DNA of 64,000 bases, from assembly GCF_027744825.2 (NCBI RefSeq), contig NC_071334.1:39471437-39535436 (forward strand), read 5' to 3'. Numbering within the stretch: position 1 is the first letter of the stretch; every line of letters starts with the position of its first letter. This document shows, piece by piece, positions 1-10,649 of this stretch. This stretch comes from Synchiropus splendidus (lineage: Eukaryota > Chordata > Actinopteri > Syngnathiformes > Callionymidae). The notes under the pieces were generated by a model. The model was given only the letters and a program-made list of their open reading frames with translations. It searched no databases and was not told the origin of the DNA. The position numbers and the translations under genes are program-made.

Positions 1-122
1 TTAGATGTGCAACTACTAGAAAGACCCTTTCTGCTATAGTGGGAGGTTAAAATTTCATGTTCTGAAGCTTCCCTGGAAAGTTATGGCACAATGCACAAAA
101 ACGCTTTTCAGCCTGAGATAAG
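1..122. repeat. Left partial monomer, E type
   Basis: The window opens inside a monomer, at the ttagatgtgcaac position of an E-type copy, and carries its ccctggaaag variant. The array therefore continues beyond the left edge. Confidence 0.97.
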
Positions 123-147
123 GTGGGTTTCGGAACGCCAAACATAA

Positions 148-175
148 AAGTGTTGATAACTTTCGAAAAACACTT
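148..175. other. Spaced dyad AAGTGTT / AACACTT (in every monomer)
   Basis: The 7-bp arms are perfect reverse complements separated by 14 bp, and the spacer contains the 8-bp palindrome TTTCGAAA (161-168). The same element recurs in nearly all monomers with the 188-bp period. Its function is unknown; it could form a cruciform or bind a dimeric protein. Some variants damage only the inner part (actttag, actatcg) or the right arm (catttc in H, ctaccg). Confidence 0.75.
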
Positions 176-205
176 CAGACAGCTTAGATTTGATGTGCAC
201 CTACT

Positions 206-220
206 AGAAAGACCCTTTCT
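206..220. other. Short hairpin AGAAAG-acc-CTTTCT (in every monomer)
   Basis: Two perfect 6-bp arms flank a 3-bp loop. In the common aaaggccc variants the loop change extends the arms to 7 bp (AGAAAGG/CCTTTCT) around one central base. Several other variants (gacgc, gactc, gaacc, aggtcc) change only the loop. The T (ctttatg), W (ctagatag) and J (gaaaaaccc) variants break an arm. Confidence 0.7.
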
Positions 221-251
221 GCTATAGTGGGAGGCAATAATTTCATGTTCT

Positions 252-259
252 GAAGCTTC
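252..259. other. GAAGCTTC palindrome with HindIII site
   Basis: This perfect 8-bp palindrome contains AAGCTT and occurs once per monomer, so HindIII should release a 188-bp ladder. I saw the site destroyed in few copies: gaaactt near 43680, 46877, 49321, 51388, 53079, 59095 and 59847; aagcatcc near 41804 and 45187; and the deletion copies near 23190 and 28078. Confidence 0.85.
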
Positions 260-260
260 C

Positions 261-299
261 CTGAAAAGTTATGGCACAATGCACAAAAACGCTTTTCAG
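261..299. other. Long-spaced dyad CTGAAAAG / CTTTTCAG
   Basis: The 8-bp arms at 261-268 and 292-299 are perfect reverse complements with a 23-bp spacer. The pair recurs in most monomers. Variants ctggaaag, ctgtaaag, ctgagaag and cttttcgg each break one arm, and I saw no matching compensatory change in the partner arm. Confidence 0.65.
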
Positions 300-310
300 C
301 CTGAGATAAG

Positions 311-686
311 GTGGGTTTCGGAACGCCAAACATAAAAGTGTTGATAACTTTCGAAAAACACTTCAGACAGCTTAGATTTGATGTGCACCTACTAGAAAGA
401 CCCTTTCTGCTATAGTGGGAGGTTAAAATTTCATGTTCTGAAGCTTCCCTGAAAAGTTATGCCACAATGCACAAAAATGCTTTTCAGCCAGAGATAAGGT
501 GGGTTTCGGAACGCCAAAAATAAAAGTGTTGATAACTTTCGAAAAACATTTCAGACAGCTTAGATTTGATGTGCAACTACTAGAAAGACCCTTTCTGCTA
601 TAGTGGGAGGTTAAAATTTCATGTTCTGAAGCTTCCCTGAAAAGTTATGGCACAATGCACAAAAACGCTTTTCAGCCTGAGATAAG
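311..686. repeat. G-H monomer pair with a linked variant patch
   Basis: The first monomer ends with tatgccac, aaaaatgc and cagccagag; the next begins with ccaaaaataaaag and acatttc. These substitutions form one contiguous patch of about 100 bp crossing the monomer boundary. They are inherited together in copies near 1439, 2943, 4700, 5827, 11778, 14410, 16854, 23808, 28697, 31518 and 54077. G is nearly always followed by H, so the pair is the real unit of inheritance. Confidence 0.85.
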
Positions 687-1062
687 GTGGGTTTCGGTAC
701 GCCAAACATAAAAGTGTTAATAACTTTCGAAAAACACTTCAGACAGCTTAGATTTGATGTGCAACTACTAGAAAGACGCTTTCTGCTATAGTGGGAGGTT
801 AAAATTTCATGTTCTGAAGCTTCCCTGAAAAGTTATGGCACAATGCACAAAAACGCTTTTCAGCCTGAGATAAGGTGGGTTTCGGAACGCCAAACATAAA
901 AGTGTTAATAACTTTCGAAAAACACTTCAGACAGCTAAGATTTTATATGCCACTACTAGAAAAACCCTTTCTGCTATAGTGGGAGCTTAAAATTTCATGT
1001 TCTGAAGCTTCCCTGAAAAGTTATGGCACAATGCACAAAAACGCTTTTCAGCCTGAGATAAG

Positions 1063-1250
1063 GTGGGTTTCGGAACGCCAAACATAAAAGTGTTGATAAC
1101 TTTCGAAAAACACTTCAGACAGCTTAGATTAGATGTGCAACTACTAGAAAGACCCTTTCTGCTATAGTGGGAGGTTAAAATTTCATGTTCTGAAGCTTCC
1201 CTGGAAAGTTATGGCACAATGCACAAAAACGCTTTTCAGCCTGAGATAAG
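1063..1250. repeat. E-type monomer (agattagatgtgcaac)
   Basis: E-type monomers have agattagatgtgc instead of agatttgatgtgc. Across the left half they almost always follow a J/K-type monomer, so K-E behaves as a linked dimer, for example at 1815-2190, 3318-3693, 7454-7829 and 12154-12529. Some E copies have ccctggaaag and others ccctgaaaag. Confidence 0.8.
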
Positions 1251-1814
1251 GTGGGTTTCGGAATGCCAAACATAAAAGTGTTGATAACTTTCGAAAAACA
1301 CTTCAGACAGCTTAGATTTGATGTGCACCTACTAGAAAGACCCTTTCTGCTATAGTGGGAGGCAATAATTTCATGTTCTGAAGCTTCCCTGAAAAGTTAT
1401 GGCACAATGCACAAAAACGCTTTTCAGCCTGAGATAAGGTGGGTTTCGGAACGCCAAACATAAAAGTGTTGATAACTTTCGAAAAACACTTCAGACAGCT
1501 TAGATTTGATGTGCACCTACTAGAAAGACCCTTTCTGCTATAGTGGGAGGTTAAAATTTCATGTTCTGAAGCTTCCCTGAAAAGTTATGCCACAATGCAC
1601 AAAAATGCTTTTCAGCCAGAGATAAGGTGGGTTTCGGAACGCCAAAAATAAAAGTGTTGATAACTTTCGAAAAACATTTCAGACAGCTTAGATTTGATGT
1701 GCAACTACTAGAAAGACCCTTTCTGCTATAGTGGGAGGTTAAAATTTCATGTTCTGAAGCTTCCCTGAAAAGTTATGGCACAATGCACAAAAACGCTTTT
1801 CAGCGTGAGATAAG

Positions 1815-2002
1815 GTGGGTTTCGGAACGCCAAACATAAAAGTGTTAATAACTTTCGAAAAACACTTCAGACAGCTAAGATTTTATATGCCACTACTAGA
1901 AAGACCCTTTCTGCTATAGTGGGAGGTTAAAATTTCATGTTCTGAAGCTTCCCTGAAAAGTTATGGCACAATGCACAAAAACGCTTTTCAGCCTGAGATA
2001 AG
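1815..2002. repeat. K-type monomer (agctaagattttatatgcc)
   Basis: K-type monomers combine gttaata with agctaagattttatatgcc, the most diverged common subtype. They are frequent up to about 33.5 kb, nearly absent from 33.6 to 54.4 kb (one at about 39,414 and two tatatgcaac relatives near 41,482 and 44,866), and present again near 54.5, 56.2, 61.1 and 62.8 kb. Type J is a K relative with gaaaaaccc and gagcttaaaa. Confidence 0.8.
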
Positions 2003-2754
2003 GTGGGTTTCGGAACGCCAAACATAAAAGTGTTGATAACTTTCGAAAAACACTTCAGACAGCTTAGATTAGATGTGCAACTACTAGAAAGACCCTTCCT
2101 GCTATAGTGGGAGGTTAAAATTTCATGTTCTGAAGCTTCCCTGAAAAGTTATGGCACAATGCACAAAAACGCTTTTCAGCCTGAGATAAGGTGGGTTTCG
2201 GAACGCCAAACATAAAAGTGTTGATAACTTTCGAAAAACACTTCAGACAGCTTAGATTTGATGTGCAACTACTAGAAAGGCCCTTTCTGCTATAGTGGGA
2301 GGTTAAAATTTCATGTTCTGAAGCTTCCCTGAAAAGTTATGGCACAATGCACAAAAACGCTTTTCAGCCTGAGATAAGGTGGGTTTCGGAACGCCAAACA
2401 TAAAAGTGTTAATTACTTTCGAAAAACACTTCAGACAGCTAAGATTTTATATGCCACTACTAGAAAGACCCTTTCTGCTATAGTGGGAGGTTAAAATTTC
2501 ATGTTCTGAAGCTTCCCTGAAAAGTTATGGCACAATGCACAAAAACGCTTTTCAGCCTGAGATAAGGTGGGTTTCGGAACGCCAAACATAAAAGTGTTGA
2601 TAACTTTCGAAAAACACTTCAGACAGCTTAGATTTGATGTGCAACTACTAGAAAGACCCTTTCTGCTATAGTGGGAGGTTAAAATTTCATGTTCTGAAGC
2701 TTCCCTGAAAAGTTATGGCACAATGCACAAAAACGCTTTTCAGCCTGAGATAAG

Positions 2755-3881
2755 GTGGGTTTCGGAACGCCAAACACAAAAGTGTTGATAACTTTCGAAA
2801 AACACTTCAGACAGCTTAGATTTGATGTGCAACTACTAGAAAGACCCTTTCTGCTATAGTGGGAGGCAATAATTTCATGTTCTGAAGCTTCCCTGAAAAG
2901 TTATGGCACAATGCACAAAAACGCTTTTCAGCCTGAGATAAGGTGGGTTTCGTAACGCCAAACATAAAAGTGTTGATAACTTTCGAAAAACACTTCAGAC
3001 AGCTTAGATTTGATGTGCACCTACTAGAAAGACCCTTTCTGCTATAGTGGGAGGTTAAAATTTCATGTTCTGAAGCTTCCCTGAAAAGTTATGCCACAAT
3101 GCACAAAATTCTTTTCAGCCAGAGATAAGGTGGGTTTCGGAACGCCAAAAATAAAAGTGTTGATAACTTTCGAAAAACATTTCAGACAGCTTAGATTTGA
3201 TGTGCAACTACTAGAAAGACCCTTTCTGCTATAGTGGGAGGTTAAAATTTCATGTTCTGAAGCTTACCTGAAAAGTTATGGCACAATGCACAAAAACGCT
3301 TTTCAGCCTGAGATAAGGTGGGTTTCGGAACGCCAAACATAAAAGTGTTAATAACTTTCGAAAAACACTTCAGACAGCTAAGATTTTATATGCCACTACT
3401 AGAAAGACCCTTTCTGCTATAGTGGGAGGTTAAAATTTCATGTTCTGAAGCTTCCCTGAAAAGTTATGGCACAATGCACAAAAACGCTTTTCAGCCTGAG
3501 ATAAGGTGGGTTTCGGAACGCCAAACATAAAAGTGTTGATAACTTTCGAAAAACACTTCAGACAGCTTAGATTAGATGTGCAACTACTAGAAAGACCCTT
3601 TCTGCTATAGTGGGAGGTTAAAATTTCATGTTCTGAAGCTTCCCTGAAAAGTTATGGCACAATGCACAAAAACGCTTTTCAGCCTGAGATAAGGTGGGTT
3701 TCGGAACGCCAAACATAAAAGTGTTGATAACTTTCGAAAAACACTTCAGACAGCTTAGATTTGATGTGCACCTACTAGAAAGGCCCTTTCTGCTATAGTG
3801 GGAGGTTAAAATTTCATGTTCTGAAGCTTCCCTGAAAAGTTATGGCACAATGCGTAAAAACGCTTTTCAGCCTGAGATAAG
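2755..3881. repeat. Six monomers between the two left duplication copies
   Basis: Order is an F-like monomer (with caaacacaaaag), G, H, K, E, N. The G copy carries a 1-bp deletion. The N monomer (gcacctac, aaaggccc, atgcgtaaaa) is the first of its type in the window. Confidence 0.85.
3101..3112. other. 1-bp deletion in a G monomer
   Basis: The cacaaaaatgcttttc stretch reads cacaaaattcttttc, one base shorter and with a substitution. It shifts the 188-bp register by -1 from here on. No other copy of this deletion was seen. Confidence 0.85.
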
Positions 3882-6137
3882 GTGGGTTTCGGTACGCCAA
3901 ACATAAAAGTGTTAATAACTTTCGAAAAACACTTCAGACAGCTTAGATTTGATGTGCAACTACTAGAAAGACGCTTTCTGCTATAGTGGGAGGTTAAAAT
4001 TTCATGTTCTGAAGCTTCCCTGAAAAGTTATGGCACAATGCACAAAAACGCTTTTCAGCCTGAGATAAGGTGGGTTTCGGAACGCCAAACATAAAAGTGT
4101 TAATAACTTTCGAAAAACACTTCAGACAGCTAAGATTTTATATGCCACTACTAGAAAAACCCTTTCTGCTATAGTGGGAGCTTAAAATTTCATGTTCTGA
4201 AGCTTCCCTGAAAAGTTATGGCACAATGCACAAAAACGCTTTTCAGCCTGAGATAAGGTGGGTTTCGGAACGCCAAACATAAAAGTGTTGATAACTTTCG
4301 AAAAACACTTCAGACAGCTTAGATTAGATGTGCAACTACTAGAAAGACCCTTTCTGCTATAGTGGGAGGTTAAAATTTCATGTTCTGAAGCTTCCCTGGA
4401 AAGTTATGGCACAATGCACAAAAACGCTTTTCAGCCTGAGATAAGGTGGGTTTCGGAACGCCAAACATAAAAGTGTTGATAACTTTCGAAAAACACTTCA
4501 GACAGCTTAGATTTGATGTGCACCTACTAGAAAGACCCTTTCTGCTATAGTGGGAGGCAATGATTTCATGTTCTGAAGCTTCCCTGAAAAGTTATGGCAC
4601 AATGCACAAAAACGCTTTTCAGCCTGAGATAAGGTGGGTTTCGGAACGCCAAACATAAAAGTGTTGATAACTTTCGAAAAACACTTCAGACAGCTTAGAT
4701 TTGATGTGCACCTACTAGAAAGACCCTTTCTGCTATAGTGGGAGGTTAAAATTTCATGTTCTGAAGCTTCCCTGAAAAGTTATGCCACAATGCACAAAAA
4801 TGCTTTTCAGCCAGAGATAAGGTGGGTTTCGGAACGCCAAAAATAAAAGTGTTGATAACTTTCGAAAAACATTTCAGACAGCTTAGATTTGATGTGCAAC
4901 TACTAGAAAGACCCTTTCTGCTATAGTGGGAGGTTAAAATTTCATGTTCTGAAGCTTCCCTGAAAAGTTATGGCACAATGCACAAAAACGCTTTTCAGCC
5001 TGAGATAAGGTGGGTTTCGGTACGCCAAACATAAAAGTGTTAATAACTTTCGAAAAACACTTCAGACAGCTTAGATTTGATGTGCAACTACTAGAAAGAC
5101 GCTTTCTGCTATAGTGGGAGGTTAAAATTTCATGTTCTGAAGCTTCCCTGAAAAGTTATGGCACAATGCACAAAAACGCTTTTCAGCCTGAGATAAGGTG
5201 GGCTTCGGAACGCCAAACATAAAAGTGTTAATAACTTTCGAAAAACACTTCAGACAGCTAAGATTTTATATGCCACTACTAGAAAAACCCTTTCTGCTAT
5301 AGTGGGAGCTTAAAATTTCATGTTCTGAAGCTTCCCTGAAAAGTTATGGCACAATGCACAAAAACGCTTTTCAGCCTGAGATAAGGTGGGTTTCGGAACG
5401 CCAAACATAAAAGTGTTGATAACTTTCGAAAAACACTTCAGACAGCTTAGATTAGATGTGCAACTACTAGAAAGACCCTTTCTGCTATAGTGGGAGGTTA
5501 AAATTTCATGTTCTGAAGCTTCCCTGGAAAGTTATGGCACAATGCACAAAAACGCTTTTCAGCCTGAGATAAGGTGGGTTTCGGAACGCCAAACATAAAA
5601 GTGTTGATAACTTTCGAAAAACACTTCAGACAGCTTAGATTTGATGTGCACCTACTAGAAAGACCCTTTCTGCTATAGTGGGAGGCAATAATTTCATGTT
5701 CTGAAGCTTCCCTGAAAAGTTATGGCACAATGCACAAAAACGCTTTTCAGCCTGAGATAAGGTGGGTTTCGGAACGCCAAACATAAAAGTGTTGATAACT
5801 TTCGAAAAACACTTCAGACAGCTTAGATTTGATGTGCACCTACTAGAAAGACCCTTTCTGCTATAGTGGGAGGTTAAAATTTCATGTTCTGAAGCTTCCC
5901 TGAAAAGTTATGCCACAATGCACAAAAATGCTTTTCAGCCAGAGATAAGGTGGGTTTCGGAACGCCAAAAATAAAAGTGTTGATAACTTTCGAAAAACAT
6001 TTCAGACAGCTTAGATTTGATGTGCAACTACTAGAAAGACCCTTTCTGCTATAGTGGGAGGTTAAAATTTCATGTTCTGAAGCTTCCCTGAAAAGTTATG
6101 GCACAATGCACAAAAACGCTTTTCAGCGTGAGATAAG
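3882..6137. repeat. 6-monomer HOR I-J-E-F-G-H, two full copies
   Basis: Copies at 3882-5009 and 5010-6137 have identical subtype order and a 1128-bp period. Shared rare markers are ggtacgcc, gacgctttc, gaaaaaccc, gagcttaaaa and ccctggaaag. Private differences are few: tgatttcatg near 4561, gggcttcgg near 5201, and cagcgtgag ending the second copy. Confidence 0.88.
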
Positions 6138-7077
6138 GTGGGTTTCGGAACGCCAAACATAAAAGTGTTAATAACTTTCGAAAAACACTTCAGACAGCTA
6201 AGATTTTATATGCCACTACTAGAAAGACCCTTTCTGCTATAGTGGGAGGTTAAAATTTCATGTTCTGAAGCTTCCCTGAAAAGTTATGGCACAATGCACA
6301 AAAACGCTTTTCAGCCTGAGATAAGGTGGGTTTCGGAACGCCAAACATAAAAGTGTTGATAACTTTCGAAAAACACTTCAGACAGCTTAGATTAGATGTG
6401 CAACTACTAGAAAGACCCTTCCTGCTATAGTGGGAGGTTAAAATTTCATGTTCTGAAGCTTCCCTGAAAAGTTATGGCACAATGCACAAAAACGCTTTTC
6501 AGCCTGAGATAAGGTGGGTTTCGGAACGCCAAACATAAAAGTGTTGATAACTTTCGAAAAACACTTCAGACAGCTTAGATTTGATGTGCAACAACTAGAA
6601 AGGCCCTTTCTGCTATAGTGGGAGGTTAAAATTTCATGTTCTGAAGCTTCCCTGAAAAGTTATGGCACAATGCACAAAAACGCTTTTCAGCCTGAGATAA
6701 GGTGGGTTTCGGAACGCCAAACATAAAAGTGTTAATTACTTTCGAAAAACACTTCAGACAGCTAAGATTTTATATGCCACTACTAGAAAGACCCTTTCTG
6801 CTATAGTGGGAGGTTAAAATTTCATGTTCTGAAGCTTCCCTGAAAAGTTATGGCACAATGCACAAAAACGCTTTTCAGCCTGAGATAAGGTGGGTTTCGG
6901 AACGCCAAACATAAAAGTGTTGATAACTTTCGAAAAACACTTCAGACAGCTTAGATTTGATGTGCAACTACTAGAAAGACCCTTTCTGCTATAGTGGGAG
7001 GTTAAAATTTCATGTTCTGAAGCTTCCCTGAAAAGTTATGGCACAATGCACAAAAACGCTTTTCAGCGTGAGATAAG
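4324..7077. repeat. Segmental duplication, copy 2 (offset 4323)
   Basis: This is the second copy of 1-2754, carrying the same rare markers (cccttcctg near 6419, gttaattac near 6731). It differs in small points such as gcaacaactag near 6589 and the terminal cagcgtgag near 7065. After it the two surroundings diverge. Confidence 0.85.
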
Positions 7078-10000
7078 GTGGGTTTCGGAACGCCAAACAT
7101 AAAAGTGTTAATAACTTTCGAAAAACACTTCAGACAGCTAAGATTTTATATGCCACTACTAGAAAGACCCTTTCTGCTATAGTGGGAGGTTAAAATTTCA
7201 TGTTCTGAAGCTTCCCTGAAAAGTTATGGCACAATGCACAAAAACGCTTTTCAGCCTGAGATAAGGTGGGTTTCGGAACGCCAAACATAAAAGTGTTGAT
7301 AACTTTCGAAAAACACTTCAGACAGCTTAGATTTGATGTGCAACTACTAGAAAGGCCCTTTCTGCTATAGTGGGAGGTTAAAATTTCATGTTCTGAAGCT
7401 TCCCTGAAAAGTTATGGCACAATGCACAAAAACGCTTTTCAGCCTGAGATAAGGTGGGTTTCGGAACGCCAAACATAAAAGTGTTAATAACTTTCGAAAA
7501 ACACTTCAGACAGCTAAGATTTTATATGCCACTACTAGAAAGACCCTTTCTGCTATAGTGGGAGGTTAAAATTTCATGTTCTGAAGCTTCCCTGAAAAGT
7601 TATGGCACAATGCACAAAAACGCTTTTCAGCCTGAGATAAGGTGGGTTTCGGAACGCCAAACATAAAAGTGTTGATAACTTTCGAAAAACACTTCAGACA
7701 GCTTAGATTAGATGTGCAACTACTAGAAAGACCCTTTCTGCTATAGTGGGAGGTTAAAATTTCATGTTCTGAAGCTTCCCTGAAAAGTTATGGCACAATG
7801 CACAAAAACGCTTTTCAGCCTGAGATAAGGTGGGTTTCGGAACGCCAAACATAAAAGTGTTGATAACTTTCGAAAAACACTTCAGACAGCTTAGATTTGA
7901 TGTGCACCTACTAGAAAGGCCCTTTCTGCTATAGTGGGAGGTTAAAATTTCATGTTCTGAAGCTTCCCTGAAAAGTTATGGCACAATGCGTAAAAACGCT
8001 TTTCAGCCTGAGATAAGGTGGGTTTCGGAACGCCAAACATAAAAGTGTTAATAACTTTCGAAAAACACTTCAGACAGCTTAGATTTGATGTGCAACTACT
8101 AGAAAGGCCCTTTCTGCTATAGTGGGAGGTTAAAATTTCATGTTCTGAAGCTTCCCTGAAAAGTTATGGCACAATGCACAAAAACGCTTTTCAGCCTGAG
8201 ATAAGGTGGGTTTCGGAACGCCAAACATAAAAGTGTTAATAACTTTCGAAAAACACTTCAGACAGCTTAGATTTGATGTGCACCTACTAGAAAGGCCCTT
8301 TCTGCTATAGTGGGAGGTTAAAATTTCATGTTCTGAAGCTTCCCTGAAAAGTTATGGCACAATGCGTAAAAACGCTTTTCAGCCTGAGATAAGGTGGGTT
8401 TCGGAACGCCAAACATAAAAGTGTTGATAACTTTCGAAAAACACTACAGACAGCTTAGATTTGATGTGCAACTACTAGAAAGACCCTTTCTGCTATAGTG
8501 GGAGGCAATAATTTCATGTTCTGAAGCTTCCCTGAAAAGTTATGGCACAATGCACAAAAACGCTTTTCAGCCTGAGATAAGGTGGGTTTCGGAACGCCAA
8601 ACATAAAAGTGTTGATAACTTTCGAAAAACACTTCAGACAGCTTAGATTTGATGTGCACCTACTAGAAAGACCCTTTCTGCTATAGTGGGAGGTTAAAAT
8701 TTCATGTTCTGAAGCTTCCCTGAAAAGTTATGCCACAATGCGTAAAAACGCTTTTCAGCCTGAGATAAGGTGGGTTTCGGAACGCCAAACATAAAAGTGT
8801 TGATAACTTTCGAAAAACACTTCAGACAGCTTAGATTTGATGTGCAACTACTAGAAAGACCCTTTCTGCTATAGTGGGAGGCAATAATTTCATGTTCTGA
8901 AGCTTCCCTGAAAAGTTATGGCACAATGCACAAAAACGCTTTTCAGCCTGAGATAAGGTGGGATTCGGAACGCCAAACATAAAAGTGTTGATAACTTTCG
9001 AAAAACACTTCAGACAGCTTAGATTTGATGTGCACCTACTAGAAAGACCCTTTCTGCTATAGTGGGAGGTTAAAATTTCATGTTCTGAAGCTTCCCTGAA
9101 AAGTTATGCGACAATGCACAAAAATGCTTTTCAGCCAGAGATAAGGTGGGTTTCGGAACGCCAAAAATAAAAGTGTTGATAACTTTCGAAAAACATTTCA
9201 GACAGCTTAGATTTGATGTGCAACTACTAGAAAGACCCTTTCTGCTATAGTGGCAGGTTAAAATTTCATGTTCTGAAGCTTCCCTGAAAAGTTATGGCAC
9301 AATGCACAAAAACGCTTTTCAGCGTGAGATAAGGTGGGTTTCGGAACGCCAAACATAAAAGTGTTAATAACTTTCGAAAAACACTTCAGACAGCTAAGAT
9401 TTTATATGCCACTACTAGAAAGACCCTTTCTGCTATAGTGGGAGGTTAAAATTTCATGTTCTGAAGCTTCCCTGAAAAGTTATGGCACAATGCACAAAAA
9501 CGCTTTTCAGCCTGAGATAAGGTGGGTTTCGGAACGCCAAACATAAAAGTGTTGATAACTTTCGAAAAACACTTCAGACAGCTTAGATTAGATGTGCAAC
9601 TACTAGAAAGACCCTTTCTGCTATAGTGGGACGTTAAAATTTCATGTTCTGAAGCTTCCCTGAAAAGTTTTGGCACAATGCACAAAAACGCTTTTCAGCC
9701 TGAGATAAGGTGGGTTTCGGAACGCCAAACATAAAAGTGTTGATAACTTTCGAAAAACACTTCAGACAGCTTAGATTTGATGTGCAACTACTAGAAAGGC
9801 CCTTTCTGCTATAGTGGGAGGTTAAAATTTCATGTTCTGAAGCTTCCCTGAAAAGTTATGGCACAATGCGTAAAAACGCTTTTCAGCCTGAGATAAGGTG
9901 GGTTTCGGAACGCCAAACATAAAAGTGTTAATAACTTTCGAAAAACACTTCAGACAGCTTAGATTTGATGTGCAACTACTAGAAAGACCCTTTCTGCTAT

Positions 10001-10649
10001 AGTGGGAGGCTAAAATTTCATATTCTGAAGCTTCCCTGAAAAGTTATGGCACAATGCACAAAAACGCTTTTCAGCCTGAGATAAGGTGGGTTTCGGAACG
10101 CCAAACATAAAAGTGTTGATAACTTTCGAAAAACACTTCAGACAGCTTAGATTTGATGTGTACCTACTAGAAAGGCCCTTTCTGCTATAGTGGGAGGTTA
10201 AAATTTCATATTCTGAAGCTTCCCTGAAAAGTTATGGCACAATGCACAAAAACGCTTTTCAGCCTGAGATAAGGTGGGTTTCGGAACGCCAAACATAAAA
10301 GTGTTGATAACTTTCGAAAAACACTTCAGACAGCTTAGATTTGATGTGTACCTACTAGAAAGGCCCTTTCTGCTATAGTGGGAGGTTAAAATTTCATGTT
10401 CTGAAGCTTCCCTGAAAAGTTATGGCACAATGCGTAAAAACGCTTTTCAGCCTGAGATAAGGTGGGTTTCGGAACGCCAAACATAAAAGTGTTGATAACT
10501 TTCGAAAAACACTTCAGACAGCTAAGATTTTATGTGCAACTACTAGAAAGACCCTTTCTGCTATAGTGGGAGGTTAAAATTTCATGTTCTGAAGCTTCCC
10601 TGAAAAGTTATGGCACAATGCACAAAAACGCTTTTCAGCCTGAGATAAG
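7078..10649. repeat. Mixed-subtype block, 19 monomers
   Basis: K, L, K, E, N and related monomers alternate without a clear short HOR. A G-H pair lies at about 8958-9333. The P marker (ggctaaaatttcatattctg) first appears at 9898-10085, and gtgtacc monomers appear at 10086-10461. A reverse-strand open frame here (9446-9685) arises because one monomer reads agttttggc instead of agttatggc, removing a stop. Confidence 0.85.

Larger units (their letters stand above)
123..310. repeat. First complete monomer, F type (reference unit)
   Basis: This 188-bp unit serves as the coordinate reference. In order it holds TTTCGAAA within a spaced dyad (AAGTGTT/AACACTT), a short hairpin (AGAAAG/CTTTCT), the F-specific gaggcaataa in place of gaggttaaaa, a HindIII site inside GAAGCTTC, and a long-spaced dyad (CTGAAAAG/CTTTTCAG). 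The F marker recurs in many copies, for example 1251-1438, 4512-4699 and 5640-5826. Confidence 0.95.
1..1814. repeat. 6-monomer HOR E-F-G-H-I-J, first stretch
   Basis: Subtype order is E F G H I J, then E F G H, with a period of 6 x 188 = 1128 bp. Position 1063 starts the second E monomer, followed by F (1251), G (1439) and H (1627). After H the series leaves this register and continues with K instead of I. The 5' part lies outside the window. Confidence 0.85.
1..2754. repeat. Segmental duplication, copy 1 (offset 4323)
   Basis: Monomer order E F G H I J E F G H K E L K plus one plain monomer matches 4324-7077 subtype by subtype (L is a gcaac/aaaggccc monomer). The offset of 4323 bp equals 23 monomers minus the 1-bp deletion near 3103. 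Shared rare changes include cagcgtgag, cccttcctg and gttaattac. By eye only a few private differences occur, such as ggaatgcc at 1251. The right breakpoint lies near the last monomer end; the left one is probably outside the window. Confidence 0.85.

Noticed and set aside
102..112. ctatagtggga as a TATA-like promoter in each unit
   Set aside because: The tata word is too short and lacks any supporting transcription signal; satellite transcription is possible but nothing in the sequence shows it.
120..142. Possible RNA polymerase III B box in gtttcggaacgcc
   Set aside because: It differs from the GGTTCGANNCC consensus by an extra T and other positions, and no A box or T-run terminator pairs with it at proper spacing.
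161..177. CENP-B-box-like sequence (TTCG, then A and C at box spacing)
   Set aside because: The NTTCGNNNNANNCGGGN pattern is met only in its first part; the CGGG end reads cttc. The other TTCG (ttcggaacgcc) lacks the A and the CGGG.
9446..9685. Reverse-strand 79-codon open frame (similar ones at 22982-23263, 27869-28150, 29937-30176)
   Set aside because: Each lies within satellite monomers and opens only because agttatggc became agttttggc or because a 1-bp deletion joined two frames. There is no plausible gene context, and all share the repeat's translated pattern.
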